This document shows, piece after piece, positions 17,528-27,026 of a stretch of 64,000 nucleotides of DNA. How positions within the stretch are numbered: the stretch's first letter is position 1; each line of letters begins with the position of its first letter. Below the pieces are notes generated by a model. It was given only the letters and a program-made list of their open reading frames with translations, was not told where the DNA came from and searched no databases. A program made the position numbers and the translations under genes. The DNA lies in contig NZ_LN997848.1 of NCBI RefSeq assembly GCF_001511835.1, positions 4,761,188-4,825,187 of the forward strand. The letters run 5' to 3'. This stretch comes from Magnetospirillum sp. XM-1. Lineage in GTDB: Bacteria > Pseudomonadota > Alphaproteobacteria > Rhodospirillales > Magnetospirillaceae.

Positions 17528-20500
17528 TCAGCCCTTCGAAAGATGCTTGATGGCGTATTCCTCGACCTGTTCCGACAGGGCCATGACATCGCTGAATCCC
17601 AGGGAATGAGAAATCTGCCGCACCTTTTGCCGCAGGGCTTTTCGCAGTTCACCCTTTTCCTGCCACAAGGACGGTGCGGATTCGCTGTCGGTGTATAGAG
17701 CTTCAATGGCCGATGCCAGGATTTCCAATTCAGGGGTATCGGCTTGTGGTTCGAAGGAATTAAGTACGGCGAGAATCCCGAAGGCGTCCTTCGACAACCC
17801 AGAGCCTTCATGGGCGGCCTCTTCGTCCTGAATGTCCTTCGCCAATTCCTCAGCGGCTTTCAGCTTCTCGGCCCATGATAGCTGGGCATCGTCCATCTTC
17901 CGCAGCAACGCCTTCAGCCGGTCGGAGAACTTGCCGAACTGGTGCGGATTGTCGGCGATCTTTTCGTAAGTGACCTTGCGAAGCTCGGTGGTCTTGCGGA
18001 TCGCCGCCGTCTTCAGGTCGCTCTCGTCCTTGTCCTCGGCATCGAAGTCATCCCAGAACTCCGGGTCGGTGATGTGCCGCAATTTCACCGTGACGCTCAG
18101 GCCGGTTGCGTCCAGATGCTCGGCCAGCATGTCCCTGATCTTGCGGCTGTACTCCCGCTGGTCGAAGGCTTCCTTCTTCTCAAACACCTGGGTGCCGTAC
18201 TGGATGAAGTTCGCTACCCATTTCAGGTCAGCGGTGAACTCCAACACCGACGTGTCGGGGGACAGGGCTTCATAGAGGCCGATGAACTCCCGTGCTTTGG
18301 TGCGGAACTCGAACCAGTGATCCTCGGTCTTCAATGCCGCCACCAGGGCGTCGTATTCAGCCTTCAGATTGCCGGATCCGCGTTTGACACCCTTTGCCAA
18401 CTTCATGACGGCGGCATGGGCGGCACGAAGCTGGCTGCGAAGATCATCGAGATCACGCATGGCGTTCTGTACGTCGTCGGCACGATAGGTGGATAGAGCC
18501 GCGTCCAGGTTCCGCGACACGCCGATGTAATCCACGATCAGTCCATTGCGTTTGCCATCGGCCACCCGGTTGGTGCGGGCGATGGCTTGCAGCAGGGTGT
18601 GTTCCTTCAACGGCTTGTCGAGATACATGACGCATTCGGCGGGGGCATCAAACCCGGTCAGAAGCTTGTCGCAGACGATCAGGAAATGGGGGGGTTGTCC
18701 CCGCTTGTCGAAGGCGTCCTTGGCATCCTTTTCGCCGTCATAATCCAGGTAGTGCCGCCGTAATTCGGCCCGCACCGCGTCGGTCTGTGAATCCTCGCTG
18801 GGCTTGTCGTCTTCCTGGGATTTGGAATAGACGCAGGCCGACATGGCGGCGGCCTGATCTTTGGCATCGGATTCCGACAGCCCCTGCTTGATCAGATCAT
18901 CGGCGATCACCGCGTCCATGGCCTGCTTGTAGAGGATCACCGCTTCGCGGTCGAACGCCACGATCTGGGCCTTGAAACCATCAGGCAAGGCATAGGCTTT
19001 GAAGTGAGTCCAGATGTCATAGGCGATCAGCCCGTTCCGCCGGGGGTGCTTGACCAGATCGGCCATGGCGACGCCGCGTTTCTTCAACTCGGCCAGTTTG
19101 TCGTCGGGCAGATCGGCGAACCAGTTGTCGAACAGGATATCGATCTTGGCATCGTCGATGTGCCAATCGGTCTTCCGCCCGGTGTAGTGAATCGGGACCG
19201 TCGCCCCATCGGCCACGGCGTCATCGATGCCGTATTTATCGAGGTAACCTTCACCCTCGATGCCGAAATTGGCATAGGTGTCCTTGTCGTTCTTTTTGAC
19301 CGGTGTGCCGGTGAACCCAAAGAAACGGGCATCGGGCAAGGTGGCACGCAGATATGCCCCCAAATCCTTTTCCTGGGTGCGATGACATTCGTCCACCATC
19401 ACGATCCAAGACCCTGAATCGGGAATGGCCTGCTGCGACCCGGCGAACTTGAAGATGGTGGACAGCACGGTCAGACCATTCAGCCCCTTGCCAATGACCG
19501 ACCGAAGGTCACTCATGGATTCAACCCGCACCGGATTGGGCAGGCCACAAGCCTGGAAGGTGCGGCTGATCTGATCGTCCAGATCGATGCGGTCGGTCAG
19601 CACCATGATATTGGGATTGGTAAGTGCCAGATGGTTGACCGTCAGATGGGTCTTCAGCTTCAACGCGGCGAACACCATGGTCAGCGATTTACCAGACCCC
19701 TGGGTGTGCCAGATCAGGCCACGGCGGTGCTTTCCCTCGATGATGCGATTGACGATCTTGTTGACCGCCCGGAACTGCTGATAGCGACAGACCTTCTTGA
19801 CCTTGCCGGATCGGGTCGCCTCGAACACCACGAAGTGGGCGATCAGATCGAGCAGGCGACCCGGCTCCAGCAGGCTCCACATCCCCTTGGAAAGTTCGTC
19901 GGTAAATTCATCGGCCTTACGCGGCCACGGGTCGCCCCAAGAGCCATAGAACTTCGAGGGGCTGCCGGTGGCCCCATACAGGCAGTTGGTGCCGTCGCTG
20001 ACGATGTTGAACACATTGGAGAAAAACAGCCGGGGAATGTCTCGTTCGTATTGGCGGATTTGGTCGAACGCCTCGCCAGATTTGTCCTTGTTGTTCAAGG
20101 GGGACTTAAGCTCTATCACCACCAGCGGGATGCCGTTGACATGGACCACCACATCGGGGATGCGGGATTTCTCGGCCTTAACGTAAAGCTGGTTGGTGAC
20201 GGTGAAGACGTTGTTGGCGGGGTTCTGGAAGTCGATGATGCGAAGGGTCTGCTTGGTCGTCTTGCCCTGGACCGTGCGGCTGTAATTGCCACGTAGAATG
20301 CCCAGCCAGTCCCCGTTGTCGTCCTTTACCAGCAGGTCCACATAGGCGGCCTGGGCATCACTCTCGGTAAGGCCATTGATGCGGCGGATGGCATCGACCA
20401 CCAGCGGTCGGAACAGGACGTGGTTTTCGCCGTCACGCAGCGATGGGTGGTCGGCGGATGGGATGAAGCGATAGCCCATACCTTGCAGGCATTCGATGGT

Positions 20501-20533
20501 CGGCATTTCCGCCAGTGTCCATTCGCTACCCAT
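17528..20533 (-). CDS. hsdR: Type I restriction enzyme, R (motor/nuclease) subunit
   Basis: 1001 residues from the ATG at 20533, which has GGGGGA ahead of it and overlaps the Abi-like gene by 8 bases; the open frame extends to 20701 but those codons lie within the Abi-like gene and are not HsdR-like. An N-terminal nuclease (PDVVVHVNGIPLVVIELKSP, catalytic D-ELK) is followed by the translocase: Walker A (HTQGSGKSLTM), VDECHRTQ (DEAD-like), and helicase motifs through TGFDAPAEC and QAIARTNR. It cleaves unmethylated DNA after translocation with HsdM and HsdS. It appears intact. Confidence 0.96.
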   Translation of the reverse strand: MGSEWTLAEMPTIECLQGMGYRFIPSADHPSLRDGENHVLFRPLVVDAIRRINGLTESDAQAAYVDLLVKDDNGDWLGILRGNYSRTVQGKTTKQTLRIIDFQNPANNVFTVTNQLYVKAEKSRIPDVVVHVNGIPLVVIELKSPLNNKDKSGEAFDQIRQYERDIPRLFFSNVFNIVSDGTNCLYGATGSPSKFYGSWGDPWPRKADEFTDELSKGMWSLLEPGRLLDLIAHFVVFEATRSGKVKKVCRYQQFRAVNKIVNRIIEGKHRRGLIWHTQGSGKSLTMVFAALKLKTHLTVNHLALTNPNIMVLTDRIDLDDQISRTFQACGLPNPVRVESMSDLRSVIGKGLNGLTVLSTIFKFAGSQQAIPDSGSWIVMVDECHRTQEKDLGAYLRATLPDARFFGFTGTPVKKNDKDTYANFGIEGEGYLDKYGIDDAVADGATVPIHYTGRKTDWHIDDAKIDILFDNWFADLPDDKLAELKKRGVAMADLVKHPRRNGLIAYDIWTHFKAYALPDGFKAQIVAFDREAVILYKQAMDAVIADDLIKQGLSESDAKDQAAAMSACVYSKSQEDDKPSEDSQTDAVRAELRRHYLDYDGEKDAKDAFDKRGQPPHFLIVCDKLLTGFDAPAECVMYLDKPLKEHTLLQAIARTNRVADGKRNGLIVDYIGVSRNLDAALSTYRADDVQNAMRDLDDLRSQLRAAHAAVMKLAKGVKRGSGNLKAEYDALVAALKTEDHWFEFRTKAREFIGLYEALSPDTSVLEFTADLKWVANFIQYGTQVFEKKEAFDQREYSRKIRDMLAEHLDATGLSVTVKLRHITDPEFWDDFDAEDKDESDLKTAAIRKTTELRKVTYEKIADNPHQFGKFSDRLKALLRKMDDAQLSWAEKLKAAEELAKDIQDEEAAHEGSGLSKDAFGILAVLNSFEPQADTPELEILASAIEALYTDSESAPSLWQEKGELRKALRQKVRQISHSLGFSDVMALSEQVEEYAIKHLSKG

Positions 20534-21350
20534 TGCATCCCCCAGACCCGGCTTGATCTTCGTAAGTTTCCAGAAGGAAAAGGGCCAGCGTTCCAGCGGC
20601 ACCAATTGCCAATCGGGCATGCCTTGGCTTAAGCCCCTTTCGCTCGGGAGAGCCGCCGTGGCTACCGTAAAGATTCCGTAGTTCTGCGACATGTTGGGCA
20701 ATCGTCCCCAGATTGCTCAGCACAAGCCGGATCGATTCCGCACCCTTGGCCTTCTCCGACACGTCGTCCGGTACCAGCCCAAGTCGCTTACAGACTTTTT
20801 TGACCAATACGGGCAGCTTTTCAGATGAACCGTATGGCTCTTCCAGCCCTTCGAGAATGCTCTTGGCAACGGATTCAAGCATGTCTCGGGCTGCCCCAAT
20901 TGCAGCGGTGGGATCGCCATCGCCGCTCCGCTCTATGCGGCGAATTTCGCTCTGGAGCCATTCGTGGTTGATGGCGACGGCATGCTTACGGATTTCTTCA
21001 AGGTGGCCCAACGCGGACTTCACCAGTGGCACGACCTGAATCTCGATTCCAAGATCATCGATTCGATATCCGTCGTATCCCAACGCCCTGTTCAATTTTG
21101 CCAAGGTCTCATCTCGGTCGGCAACAGGAAACGTCGGATGCATCATGTCTTTGATGCATTCAGTCAAGGCGGGAGTGCCATTGATTTCATCCAGGCAGTC
21201 ACGGGCGAATCGCCGTTTGCTCTCCAACATGTTCTGCTGTGGCTTATTCAGTTTGTATTGATTGAAAAAACTGATCAGCCGGGAACTGGTCATGCGGGTG
21301 TCGTAAAGGACATCCGCCAACAGATCGAGCGTTGCGAATCCAACCTTCAC
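20526..21350 (-). CDS. Abortive-infection-type protein (Abi C-terminal domain)
   Basis: 274 residues. The C-terminal ~120 residues carry the Abi-C pattern: AIGAARDMLESVAKSILE, LPVLVKKVCKRLGL, and AELRNLYGSHGG... HARLAIGAAGTLALFLLE, including the conserved RNxxG-SHG segment. The N-terminal half is helical and unclassified. Proteins of this kind stop phage growth by harming the infected cell. It is inserted between hsdS and hsdR in one operon. A GTG at 21350 overlaps the hsdS stop (GTGA) with AGGGGA upstream; TTG at 21353 is a less likely start. Confidence 0.82.
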   Translation of the reverse strand: MKVGFATLDLLADVLYDTRMTSSRLISFFNQYKLNKPQQNMLESKRRFARDCLDEINGTPALTECIKDMMHPTFPVADRDETLAKLNRALGYDGYRIDDLGIEIQVVPLVKSALGHLEEIRKHAVAINHEWLQSEIRRIERSGDGDPTAAIGAARDMLESVAKSILEGLEEPYGSSEKLPVLVKKVCKRLGLVPDDVSEKAKGAESIRLVLSNLGTIAQHVAELRNLYGSHGGSPERKGLKPRHARLAIGAAGTLALFLLETYEDQAGSGGCNG

Positions 21351-22615
21351 CAACTTTCCCCTGGCGACGAAACACGCTTTCGCCCAGTCAAAAGATCGGA
21401 CATGAGGGCTGATTTGGTTCGTTTCAGCGATGCAAGTTGTGCAGAATGCACACGAAGTGCATCGTAAAAATAATTTGCAATTAATCCGATATGCTTCTGA
21501 TCAGGCTGTGGCGGAACAGGAATTTTCAGCGGCCTCAAATGCTGTAGGTTAATATTCTTTTGTGCATTTTTGGTTGCGACGCTATCCAAGTAAGATTTTT
21601 TCGAAGCCAGAAATGCCTCAAGCCACCAAACATCAATATTTCCGTTTGGAATTATGCCAACAACGCTATCTGGGCAGCACACGTCATAGGATGTGATTGC
21701 CGTGTCACCTATATTCGCTGCTATTGTAATAAGTATAGACCCACATGGAAACATCTTGCTCACGGCAAGACCTTGCTCATTCAAAGTCTGAGAATGTGTC
21801 GATAGAATCGTGTCAGCAGAAACTACATCTCCAGTTTGGACGAAAGGTATTTGCCCGCCATAGTATCGAGGATCATTCCTTGGCCGAGGCGAGAATCGTC
21901 CACGCTCTACGATAGATATATGCTCCAATGACTTAATATCCCATTCCTCGGGAATCTCCCCTATCTCGGTCTGCTTGAACCGAGTGTGACCAATGCCTTT
22001 GGTCAATAAACGGTTCATCACCCCCTGTTTGACGGTGCGGGTCTGGTCGATGACTGCCTGCGTGGCTGCAATGGCTTCATCCACGCTGGACAGGATTTCA
22101 GCGATGCGGTGTTGCTCGGGGAGTGGGGGAAGGAAGGCGACAATTTTTGGGACGGACTTTGTCTTCAAATGAATTACCGTCGATCCGCCAGATAAAGATC
22201 GCATCTCTCGGCGGATAATTGGCGAGTTTATCAAGTAGTATGCATACTCACGCACTAACTCATGGCTTCGCACAACGACTTTGGATATGTCCATTGAAAA
22301 TATGCACTCTCCAACATCGTCAGGTATTGTTATTGCACTTCCTATTATGTCTCCGTTTCGCGTTAAATCCGTATTGGCTATAAAAATATCACCTGATTTT
22401 GCAATAAATCTCTCATCATTGATCCGGGTATATTTCTTTAGGCCGCTCAAATTAAATCCACCGCCTTTATGAAAAACTTTTATCCCCGCAAAAGGCAGGG
22501 AATCTGGATCAGATGAATATCCTTCGGATGTATATGTATATCCTTTCTGTAGCTCTAAGACATCCCCAAGAGCCACCTTTTTCCACCCTTCAGGCACCTT
22601 CTGGGACATAGCCAA
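21347..22615 (-). CDS. hsdS: Type I restriction enzyme, S (specificity) subunit
   Basis: 422 residues with the usual two target-recognition domains, each followed by a conserved helix: TRD1 (~1-160, ends LPPLPEQHRIAEILSSVDEAI), TRD2 (~200-375, ends VPPQPDQKHIGLIANYFYDAL). The coiled-coil spacers set the distance between the two half-sites. The central recognition parts are rich in A/T and differ from neighbouring genes, as expected for frequently exchanged TRDs. Target sequence cannot be predicted. Its start lies within the last 26 bases of hsdM. Confidence 0.95.
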   Translation of the reverse strand: MAMSQKVPEGWKKVALGDVLELQKGYTYTSEGYSSDPDSLPFAGIKVFHKGGGFNLSGLKKYTRINDERFIAKSGDIFIANTDLTRNGDIIGSAITIPDDVGECIFSMDISKVVVRSHELVREYAYYLINSPIIRREMRSLSGGSTVIHLKTKSVPKIVAFLPPLPEQHRIAEILSSVDEAIAATQAVIDQTRTVKQGVMNRLLTKGIGHTRFKQTEIGEIPEEWDIKSLEHISIVERGRFSPRPRNDPRYYGGQIPFVQTGDVVSADTILSTHSQTLNEQGLAVSKMFPCGSILITIAANIGDTAITSYDVCCPDSVVGIIPNGNIDVWWLEAFLASKKSYLDSVATKNAQKNINLQHLRPLKIPVPPQPDQKHIGLIANYFYDALRVHSAQLASLKRTKSALMSDLLTGRKRVSSPGESW

Positions 22616-24089
22616 GCTCCCTCAGAAAACCCATCATCTTGGCTTCGGCTTCATCACGCTGCGTTCGCAGTTCGATCAGCTTTTCCACCTCCTCCGCGAC
22701 ATCCAGTTCCACTTCGTCCTCTTTCAGATGGACATAACGGGTGATGTTCAGGTTGTAGTCGTTGGCGGCGATTTCCGTCATCGGCACCACCCGAGAAAGG
22801 CGGTCAATGTCATCATAGTCATGGAACGCATTGGCAAGTGCTGCCACATTGGCATCAGATAGGTGGTTCTGGGCCTTACCCTCAACGAACTGTTCGGCAC
22901 CGTTGATGAACAGCACCTTGCCCTTGTGGTCGGCTGGCTTGGATTTCCGCAGGATCAGAATGCAGGCAGGAATACCCGCACCGTAGAACAGGTTCGGGGC
23001 CAACCCGATCACCGCCTCGATCAGATCATCCTTCAACATGCCTTCGCGGATTTTGCCCTCGGTACCACTGCGAAACAGGACACCATGGGGCAGGACGACC
23101 CCCAGCATGCCATCGCCCTTCAAGCTGGCGATCATGTGCTGGACGAACGCCAGATCACCGTAGGACTTGGGCGGGCAGCCGTACTTGTCACGACCAAACT
23201 TGTCGCCGCTGCTCCATTCCTCATGACCCCAATTTTTCAGTGAAAACGGAGGGTTCGCCAGCACCCGGTCAAAGGTGCGGATGGCCTTCACGCCATCACC
23301 AACCAGATGCTTGGGATCGATCAGGGTGTCGCCGCGTTCAATGAAGGCATCGTCGATGTCGTGGAGGAACAGGTTCATCTGGGCGATGGCCCAGGTGTTG
23401 AGGTTCCGCTCCTGCCCATACAGCGACAGAGTCTTTGGGTTCTTGCCCTGGCGTTCCAGGTAATGGATCGCTTCCAGCAGCATGCCGCCGCTGCCGCAGG
23501 TGGGATCGTAGATGCTCATGCCCTCATCGGGTCGTAGGCATTCCACGATCAACCGTACCACCATCTTGGGGGTATAAAATTCGCCGCCTTTCTTGCCTGC
23601 GTCGTCAGCGAACTGGCCGATCAGGTATTCATAGGCGTTGCCCAACATGTCCGGTTCAACATCCGACCGGCGGAGGCGATATGCCTCGAAATGCTGAAGC
23701 AGCTTCTCCAGCATGGCGTCGGGGAACCGTTCCTTGTTGTTGAAGTCCACGTCCTGGAACACGCCGCGAAGACGGGTGTTGGAATCTTCGATGGCGTGGA
23801 AGGCGGTATTCAGGTGTTCGCCGATGTTGGTGGCGTGCTTTCGCACATCCTTCCAGAAATGACCTTCGGGGATATGGAACCGGTGTTCGTCACGGTGGGC
23901 GGCGAGCTTGGCGTCCTTATAGGTCGCCATCCGCTCATCGAACTCCTCCTCCCACACATCGCACAGCCGTTTGTAGAACAGCAGCCCGAAAATGTAGTGC
24001 TTGTAATCCGCCGCATCGATGGACCCACGGAGGATGTCCGCCGCACCCCACAGGTGGCTCTCAAGCTGCTGAAGCGTCAGAACTGACAT
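22590..24089 (-). CDS. hsdM: Type I restriction enzyme, M (N6-adenine methyltransferase) subunit
   Basis: 499 residues. Helical N-terminal domain (SHLWGAADILRGSIDAADYK), then the methyltransferase core with the SAM motif DPTCGSGGMLLEA and the catalytic NPPF (LANPPFSLKNWG). C-terminal helices reach the S subunit. With HsdS it methylates the host site and forms the M2S core for HsdR. First gene of the leftward hsd cluster; ATG at 24089 with AGGGGA upstream. The 541-base region upstream holds its promoter. Confidence 0.97.
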   Translation of the reverse strand: MSVLTLQQLESHLWGAADILRGSIDAADYKHYIFGLLFYKRLCDVWEEEFDERMATYKDAKLAAHRDEHRFHIPEGHFWKDVRKHATNIGEHLNTAFHAIEDSNTRLRGVFQDVDFNNKERFPDAMLEKLLQHFEAYRLRRSDVEPDMLGNAYEYLIGQFADDAGKKGGEFYTPKMVVRLIVECLRPDEGMSIYDPTCGSGGMLLEAIHYLERQGKNPKTLSLYGQERNLNTWAIAQMNLFLHDIDDAFIERGDTLIDPKHLVGDGVKAIRTFDRVLANPPFSLKNWGHEEWSSGDKFGRDKYGCPPKSYGDLAFVQHMIASLKGDGMLGVVLPHGVLFRSGTEGKIREGMLKDDLIEAVIGLAPNLFYGAGIPACILILRKSKPADHKGKVLFINGAEQFVEGKAQNHLSDANVAALANAFHDYDDIDRLSRVVPMTEIAANDYNLNITRYVHLKEDEVELDVAEEVEKLIELRTQRDEAEAKMMGFLRELGYVPEGA

Positions 24090-24630
24090 GTCTTCCCCTG
24101 AACAATGGACGCAATAGCCTATCCATCAACGAGCGAGTGGGCAACCTGGAGTCAGACCGGAATCAGAAATGAAACCGGCATGGGTGACCGAAGCTGTCAC
24201 GGGAGCATGGCTGGCGATCAGATTGAACGCTACCGGAAGCCCATGAAGTCCGCTTTTCGGACATTCAGTCGCCGCCGCTGAACCGAGAATTCAAGATTTT
24301 TGAAACCGTGACATTCGGGCCGCACATTTCCATACGCTGCGGGAAACAATGCCAGGACAGGAGCGTTCACTTTAAGTTCTAAAAAGACCGGCCAATTGAT
24401 TCCTATTCCGTACGAAACCGCAAATCAGCCTGATTTAAATATCAGGCGGATTTCAGCCTAAATACAACCCTGATGATATAATTCTATAAGAATGTTTGTG
24501 AACAATTTTGGTTAATTATGGCATTGACTAACAGCACATTGCGGCCGTAGTACGCAAAACAACACGGCGAAACCTCCATATGCACGGAGAGCCTTGCCGT
24601 TGAATTTATGCGTCACTGGAGAACGCCGCG
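24090..24630. other. Divergent intergenic region between hsdM and the orphan cluster
   Basis: No gene is supportable. It contains a short hairpin GTCCG-CTTTT-CGGAC (24248-24262). Further right the DNA becomes markedly AT-rich (24360-24540), as expected of a shared promoter region and of a MucR-type target. A 7-bp inverted repeat sits at 24428-24447. No -35/-10 pair stands out clearly. Confidence 0.45.
24428..24447. promoter_or_regulatory. Inverted repeat, candidate operator
   Basis: GCCTGAT-TTAAAT-ATCAGGC is a perfect inverted repeat with 7-base arms and a 6-base centre, placed about 200 bases before the gene at 24631 and about 340 before hsdM. The symmetry and AT-rich centre fit a dimeric helix-turn-helix regulator. 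The protein that would bind it is unknown; the island encodes two XRE proteins and MucR. Confidence 0.4.
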
Positions 24631-25314
24631 ATGAATATTAAACGTGGACGCTTCGATCAGATCGAAACTGTCGATTCGAAGCCAGCAACCAACATCTTGG
24701 ATCACTTTAAGGCCGCTCTCCCCGAGCGGTTCGTAAAGTATGACAATGCATGTCGCGGGGATGCCCTGAACTACGATCTGTACGGGGTTGATCCCGAACA
24801 GGATGTGGCCGTGGTTCAGGTCCGGCACAGCTTCCGCCGTTACCGCAATGGCTTTCTCAACCAGCACAAGACCTACGTTCTCTGCGGGTTCAACGAATTG
24901 ACCAAGCTGCCATTCCGGCACCCGGTTGGAGCCGCTGCTGTTCGAGCCTCAATCCGTCGCGATCCGACCGATCCAGCAGCACCAGTTCGTGCTGCACAGC
25001 GGTGGATGTGGGAGGTGACGGAACGCCAGTTGGCGAGCGGCATTCGGCAGGGCGATGTGCTGCTGGTTCCAGAACGTGGCCAGCCCAAGGTCGCTAAGGA
25101 AATCGGGCCTCAACACACTGTCGGCCAAAGCCATGAAATCCGGGCCGCCAGGGTCGTGGTCACCATTGATGGGCGGGTCTGGGCCTTCTCCCCAAGCGTT
25201 TGGCACTCGAAGAACCAGCACGACCCGATCTTTGCCGACCATGAGGGCTGGCACTCGGTTCGGGTTGCCCGTGAGGAAATGGCCTGGAACTTCAGCGTCC
25301 GATTAGGTGATTGA
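24631..25314 (+). CDS. Orphan cluster gene A, 227-residue hypothetical
   Basis: No known family recognised. GGAG lies 9 bases before the ATG. The N-terminal half is mixed and rich in aromatic residues (DALNYDLYGVDPEQDVAVVQVRHSFRRYRNG). The C-terminal part begins RQGDVLLVPERGQPK and continues with short strands, ending in HEGWHSVRVAREE; the H and W pattern suggests a small beta-barrel domain of the kind seen as stand-alone hypotheticals in other bacteria. It opens a run of seven small plus-strand genes that fills the right end of the island. Function unknown. Confidence 0.7.
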   Translation: MNIKRGRFDQIETVDSKPATNILDHFKAALPERFVKYDNACRGDALNYDLYGVDPEQDVAVVQVRHSFRRYRNGFLNQHKTYVLCGFNELTKLPFRHPVGAAAVRASIRRDPTDPAAPVRAAQRWMWEVTERQLASGIRQGDVLLVPERGQPKVAKEIGPQHTVGQSHEIRAARVVVTIDGRVWAFSPSVWHSKNQHDPIFADHEGWHSVRVAREEMAWNFSVRLGD

Positions 25315-25333
25315 GGGCTGGGAGGTCGCAGAA

Positions 25334-25684
25334 ATGGACAAGCTCATCAAACTCCTTGCCACCGCACTCGATCCTGCAGCAACCGATCCCGAAAAGCTGA
25401 CGGCCATGGGGAAGGTCGCCGCGATTCTCAACGCCGAAGGAACCCACGCGAGCCAACTCGTCATCACCACGGACGAAGACTCCGTGGATTGGGAGGCGGT
25501 GGTAAATCGCCAAATGGCCGAAATCACTCGACTACGGCGGGAAATATCCAAGCTCAAGGCACTCCAGAAGCAGGGGGCCACGGGTCCGGCCTCGGGAAAA
25601 TCCAAGCCATTCCCCCGCGATATTCGGGCGGCTTGGGTGGACGTGGACCAGCACGGATTCGTCAAGGGATCGTGGAACAGATGA
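25334..25684 (+). CDS. Orphan cluster gene B, 116-residue hypothetical
   Basis: Two parts: a helical N-terminus (MDKLIKLLATALDPAATDPE, LTAMGKVAAIL) and a coiled segment (MAEITRLRREISKLKALQKQ), followed by a basic tail (SKPFPRDIRAAW). The ATG at 25334 with GGGAGG 9 bases upstream is preferred over the GTG at 25307. It starts 19 bases after gene A. The shape resembles small DNA-binding or adaptor proteins but no family is known to me. Confidence 0.65.
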   Translation: MDKLIKLLATALDPAATDPEKLTAMGKVAAILNAEGTHASQLVITTDEDSVDWEAVVNRQMAEITRLRREISKLKALQKQGATGPASGKSKPFPRDIRAAWVDVDQHGFVKGSWNR

Positions 25685-25702
25685 ACATTGGAGGTTGCTG
25701 CC

Positions 25703-26218
25703 ATGACATACAGATATCACACAGGCTTGGCTGAAGTTGGCTTGTTGGCTGAGGGAATTACCGGAGAATTGACCCCCGGCACCTCCCCAGGTGCCATGAA
25801 GTCAAAATCGTGCAAGTTGACTGGAATACCGCAGGTGTGTGGTGCCCCATGGATGTCCGTCGATCTTCGACTGGATGGCAATACCTTGACCATATCGGAC
25901 GATGGTTCGTTTGATCGAATGGGTGCCATCCCCGATGGGCCGCTATCCATCGAACTAACCGCCATGTTCGACGAATTCTCGGGGGATTTTGACGGCTACG
26001 ATATCGAATTGACCGGGATAGGAAGCGATGTCTTCGCCCTCGCAATTGGCATCGGCTTACGCATCACCCTTCGTGAACACAGGAAAGTTATAGATGGCCA
26101 GCACCGCTACACGGCTGTCGGCAATCTGATCACCCTCTCCCGTGACATAACAATGTCCGAGGTCGTCGAGGTTCTCATCAACCCTCCACCTGTAACCGAA
26201 ATGGTGCGGCGGCAATAG
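25703..26218 (+). CDS. Orphan cluster gene C, 171-residue hypothetical
   Basis: Acidic, beta-rich protein; the central segment (ISDDGSFDRMGAIPDGPLSIELT) and GYDIELTGIGSDVFALAIGIGLRITL look like alternating strands. The start at 25703 has GGAGG 8 bases upstream; a TTG at 25688 is the alternative. It lies 18 bases after gene B. No homology recognised. Confidence 0.6.
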   Translation: MTYRYHTGLAEVGLLAEGITGELTPGTSPGAMKSKSCKLTGIPQVCGAPWMSVDLRLDGNTLTISDDGSFDRMGAIPDGPLSIELTAMFDEFSGDFDGYDIELTGIGSDVFALAIGIGLRITLREHRKVIDGQHRYTAVGNLITLSRDITMSEVVEVLINPPPVTEMVRRQ

Positions 26219-26259
26219 CCAACATGGTGACGGGTACGTGGTTGGGTCTTGGTCGTGAC

Positions 26260-26370
26260 CCCATGCCGACAGGCAGACGATCACTGGGTGATGTAGCTCA
26301 CCGTAGAGCGGTGACGAAAGTCGCAGGCGATGGGTCGTTCCCATCCATCACCACCGATGGCGGCGTTGAA
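26260..26370. other. Run of short hairpins between two orphan genes
   Basis: Three simple hairpins occur in sequence: ATCAC-TGG-GTGAT (~26280), CACC-GTAGAGC-GGTG (~26298) and GATGGG-TCGTT-CCCATC (~26329). Together with no clear protein-coding sense in this 220-base gap, they could form a structured leader or a small RNA. An ORF of 62 codons (26224-26412) crosses it but shows no convincing start or composition. Low confidence. Confidence 0.3.
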
Positions 26371-26442
26371 CAGACGTGGCATGAAGCCCGTCGAAATCCG
26401 AATCAATCATGAAGCGGAACACGCCTTCGAAAGAAGGAAATG

Positions 26443-27021
26443 ATGAAATCGAGAAGCAAAAGTACAACTAACTATCAGAATGCACCGGAAGCAGCGGCAA
26501 TCGATGATCCGGCGTACACCCCGACAGCACTATTCTACGACATTGTGCTTTCGTCGGACAAGGCGACGCTCTTCATGCCGAATGACAGCGTGGAATTTTC
26601 AGACGATGCCACTGAGCTTTACCTGCGGGAGTATTACGCTATCTTCGGCAGCGTACCGCAGATTTGGCACACTGTTTTTGCCAAGCTGATCCCGCTTAAG
26701 ATCGCAAGCTGGGGCTACCTGAAGGCAGGAAAGCACCTGATCCCCATTCCGTTCGTGCCTAACCCTGAGACGGTGGAGCGGAGCGACAATGGGGCTTCCA
26801 CCACCATGACCCCGAGCCAGTACGGTATCTTTGTTTCAGCCGTGGTTTTCAGCCAGTTGGCCGTTGCCCTCCAGCATGACCCGAACTTTCTGGCCCTCAG
26901 CTTCATCAATGGCCTGGATATTAACAAGGCCATTGACTGGTATCGCGGGTGCATGAACGCCCTCTGGGCATTTGCCAAGGATGATCCGACCTGGACCGGC
27001 GTTGCCGACCAGTTGGATTGA
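26443..27021 (+). CDS. Orphan cluster gene D, 192-residue hypothetical
   Basis: Begins MKSRSKSTTNYQNAPEAAAI and is mostly helical afterwards (SQYGIFVSAVVFSQLAVALQ, FINGLDINKAIDWYRGCMNAL). The AAGGAAATG before the tandem ATGs at 26440/26443 provides the ribosome site. The neighbourhood and the absence of known motifs leave its function open. The stop is followed within 6 bases by the next gene's ATG. Confidence 0.65.
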   Translation: MKSRSKSTTNYQNAPEAAAIDDPAYTPTALFYDIVLSSDKATLFMPNDSVEFSDDATELYLREYYAIFGSVPQIWHTVFAKLIPLKIASWGYLKAGKHLIPIPFVPNPETVERSDNGASTTMTPSQYGIFVSAVVFSQLAVALQHDPNFLALSFINGLDINKAIDWYRGCMNALWAFAKDDPTWTGVADQLD

Positions 27022-27026
27022 CCGCC

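Noticed and set aside
26224..26412. 62-codon open frame in the gap between orphan genes C and D
   Set aside because: No convincing ribosome site or composition, and it crosses several perfect hairpins.
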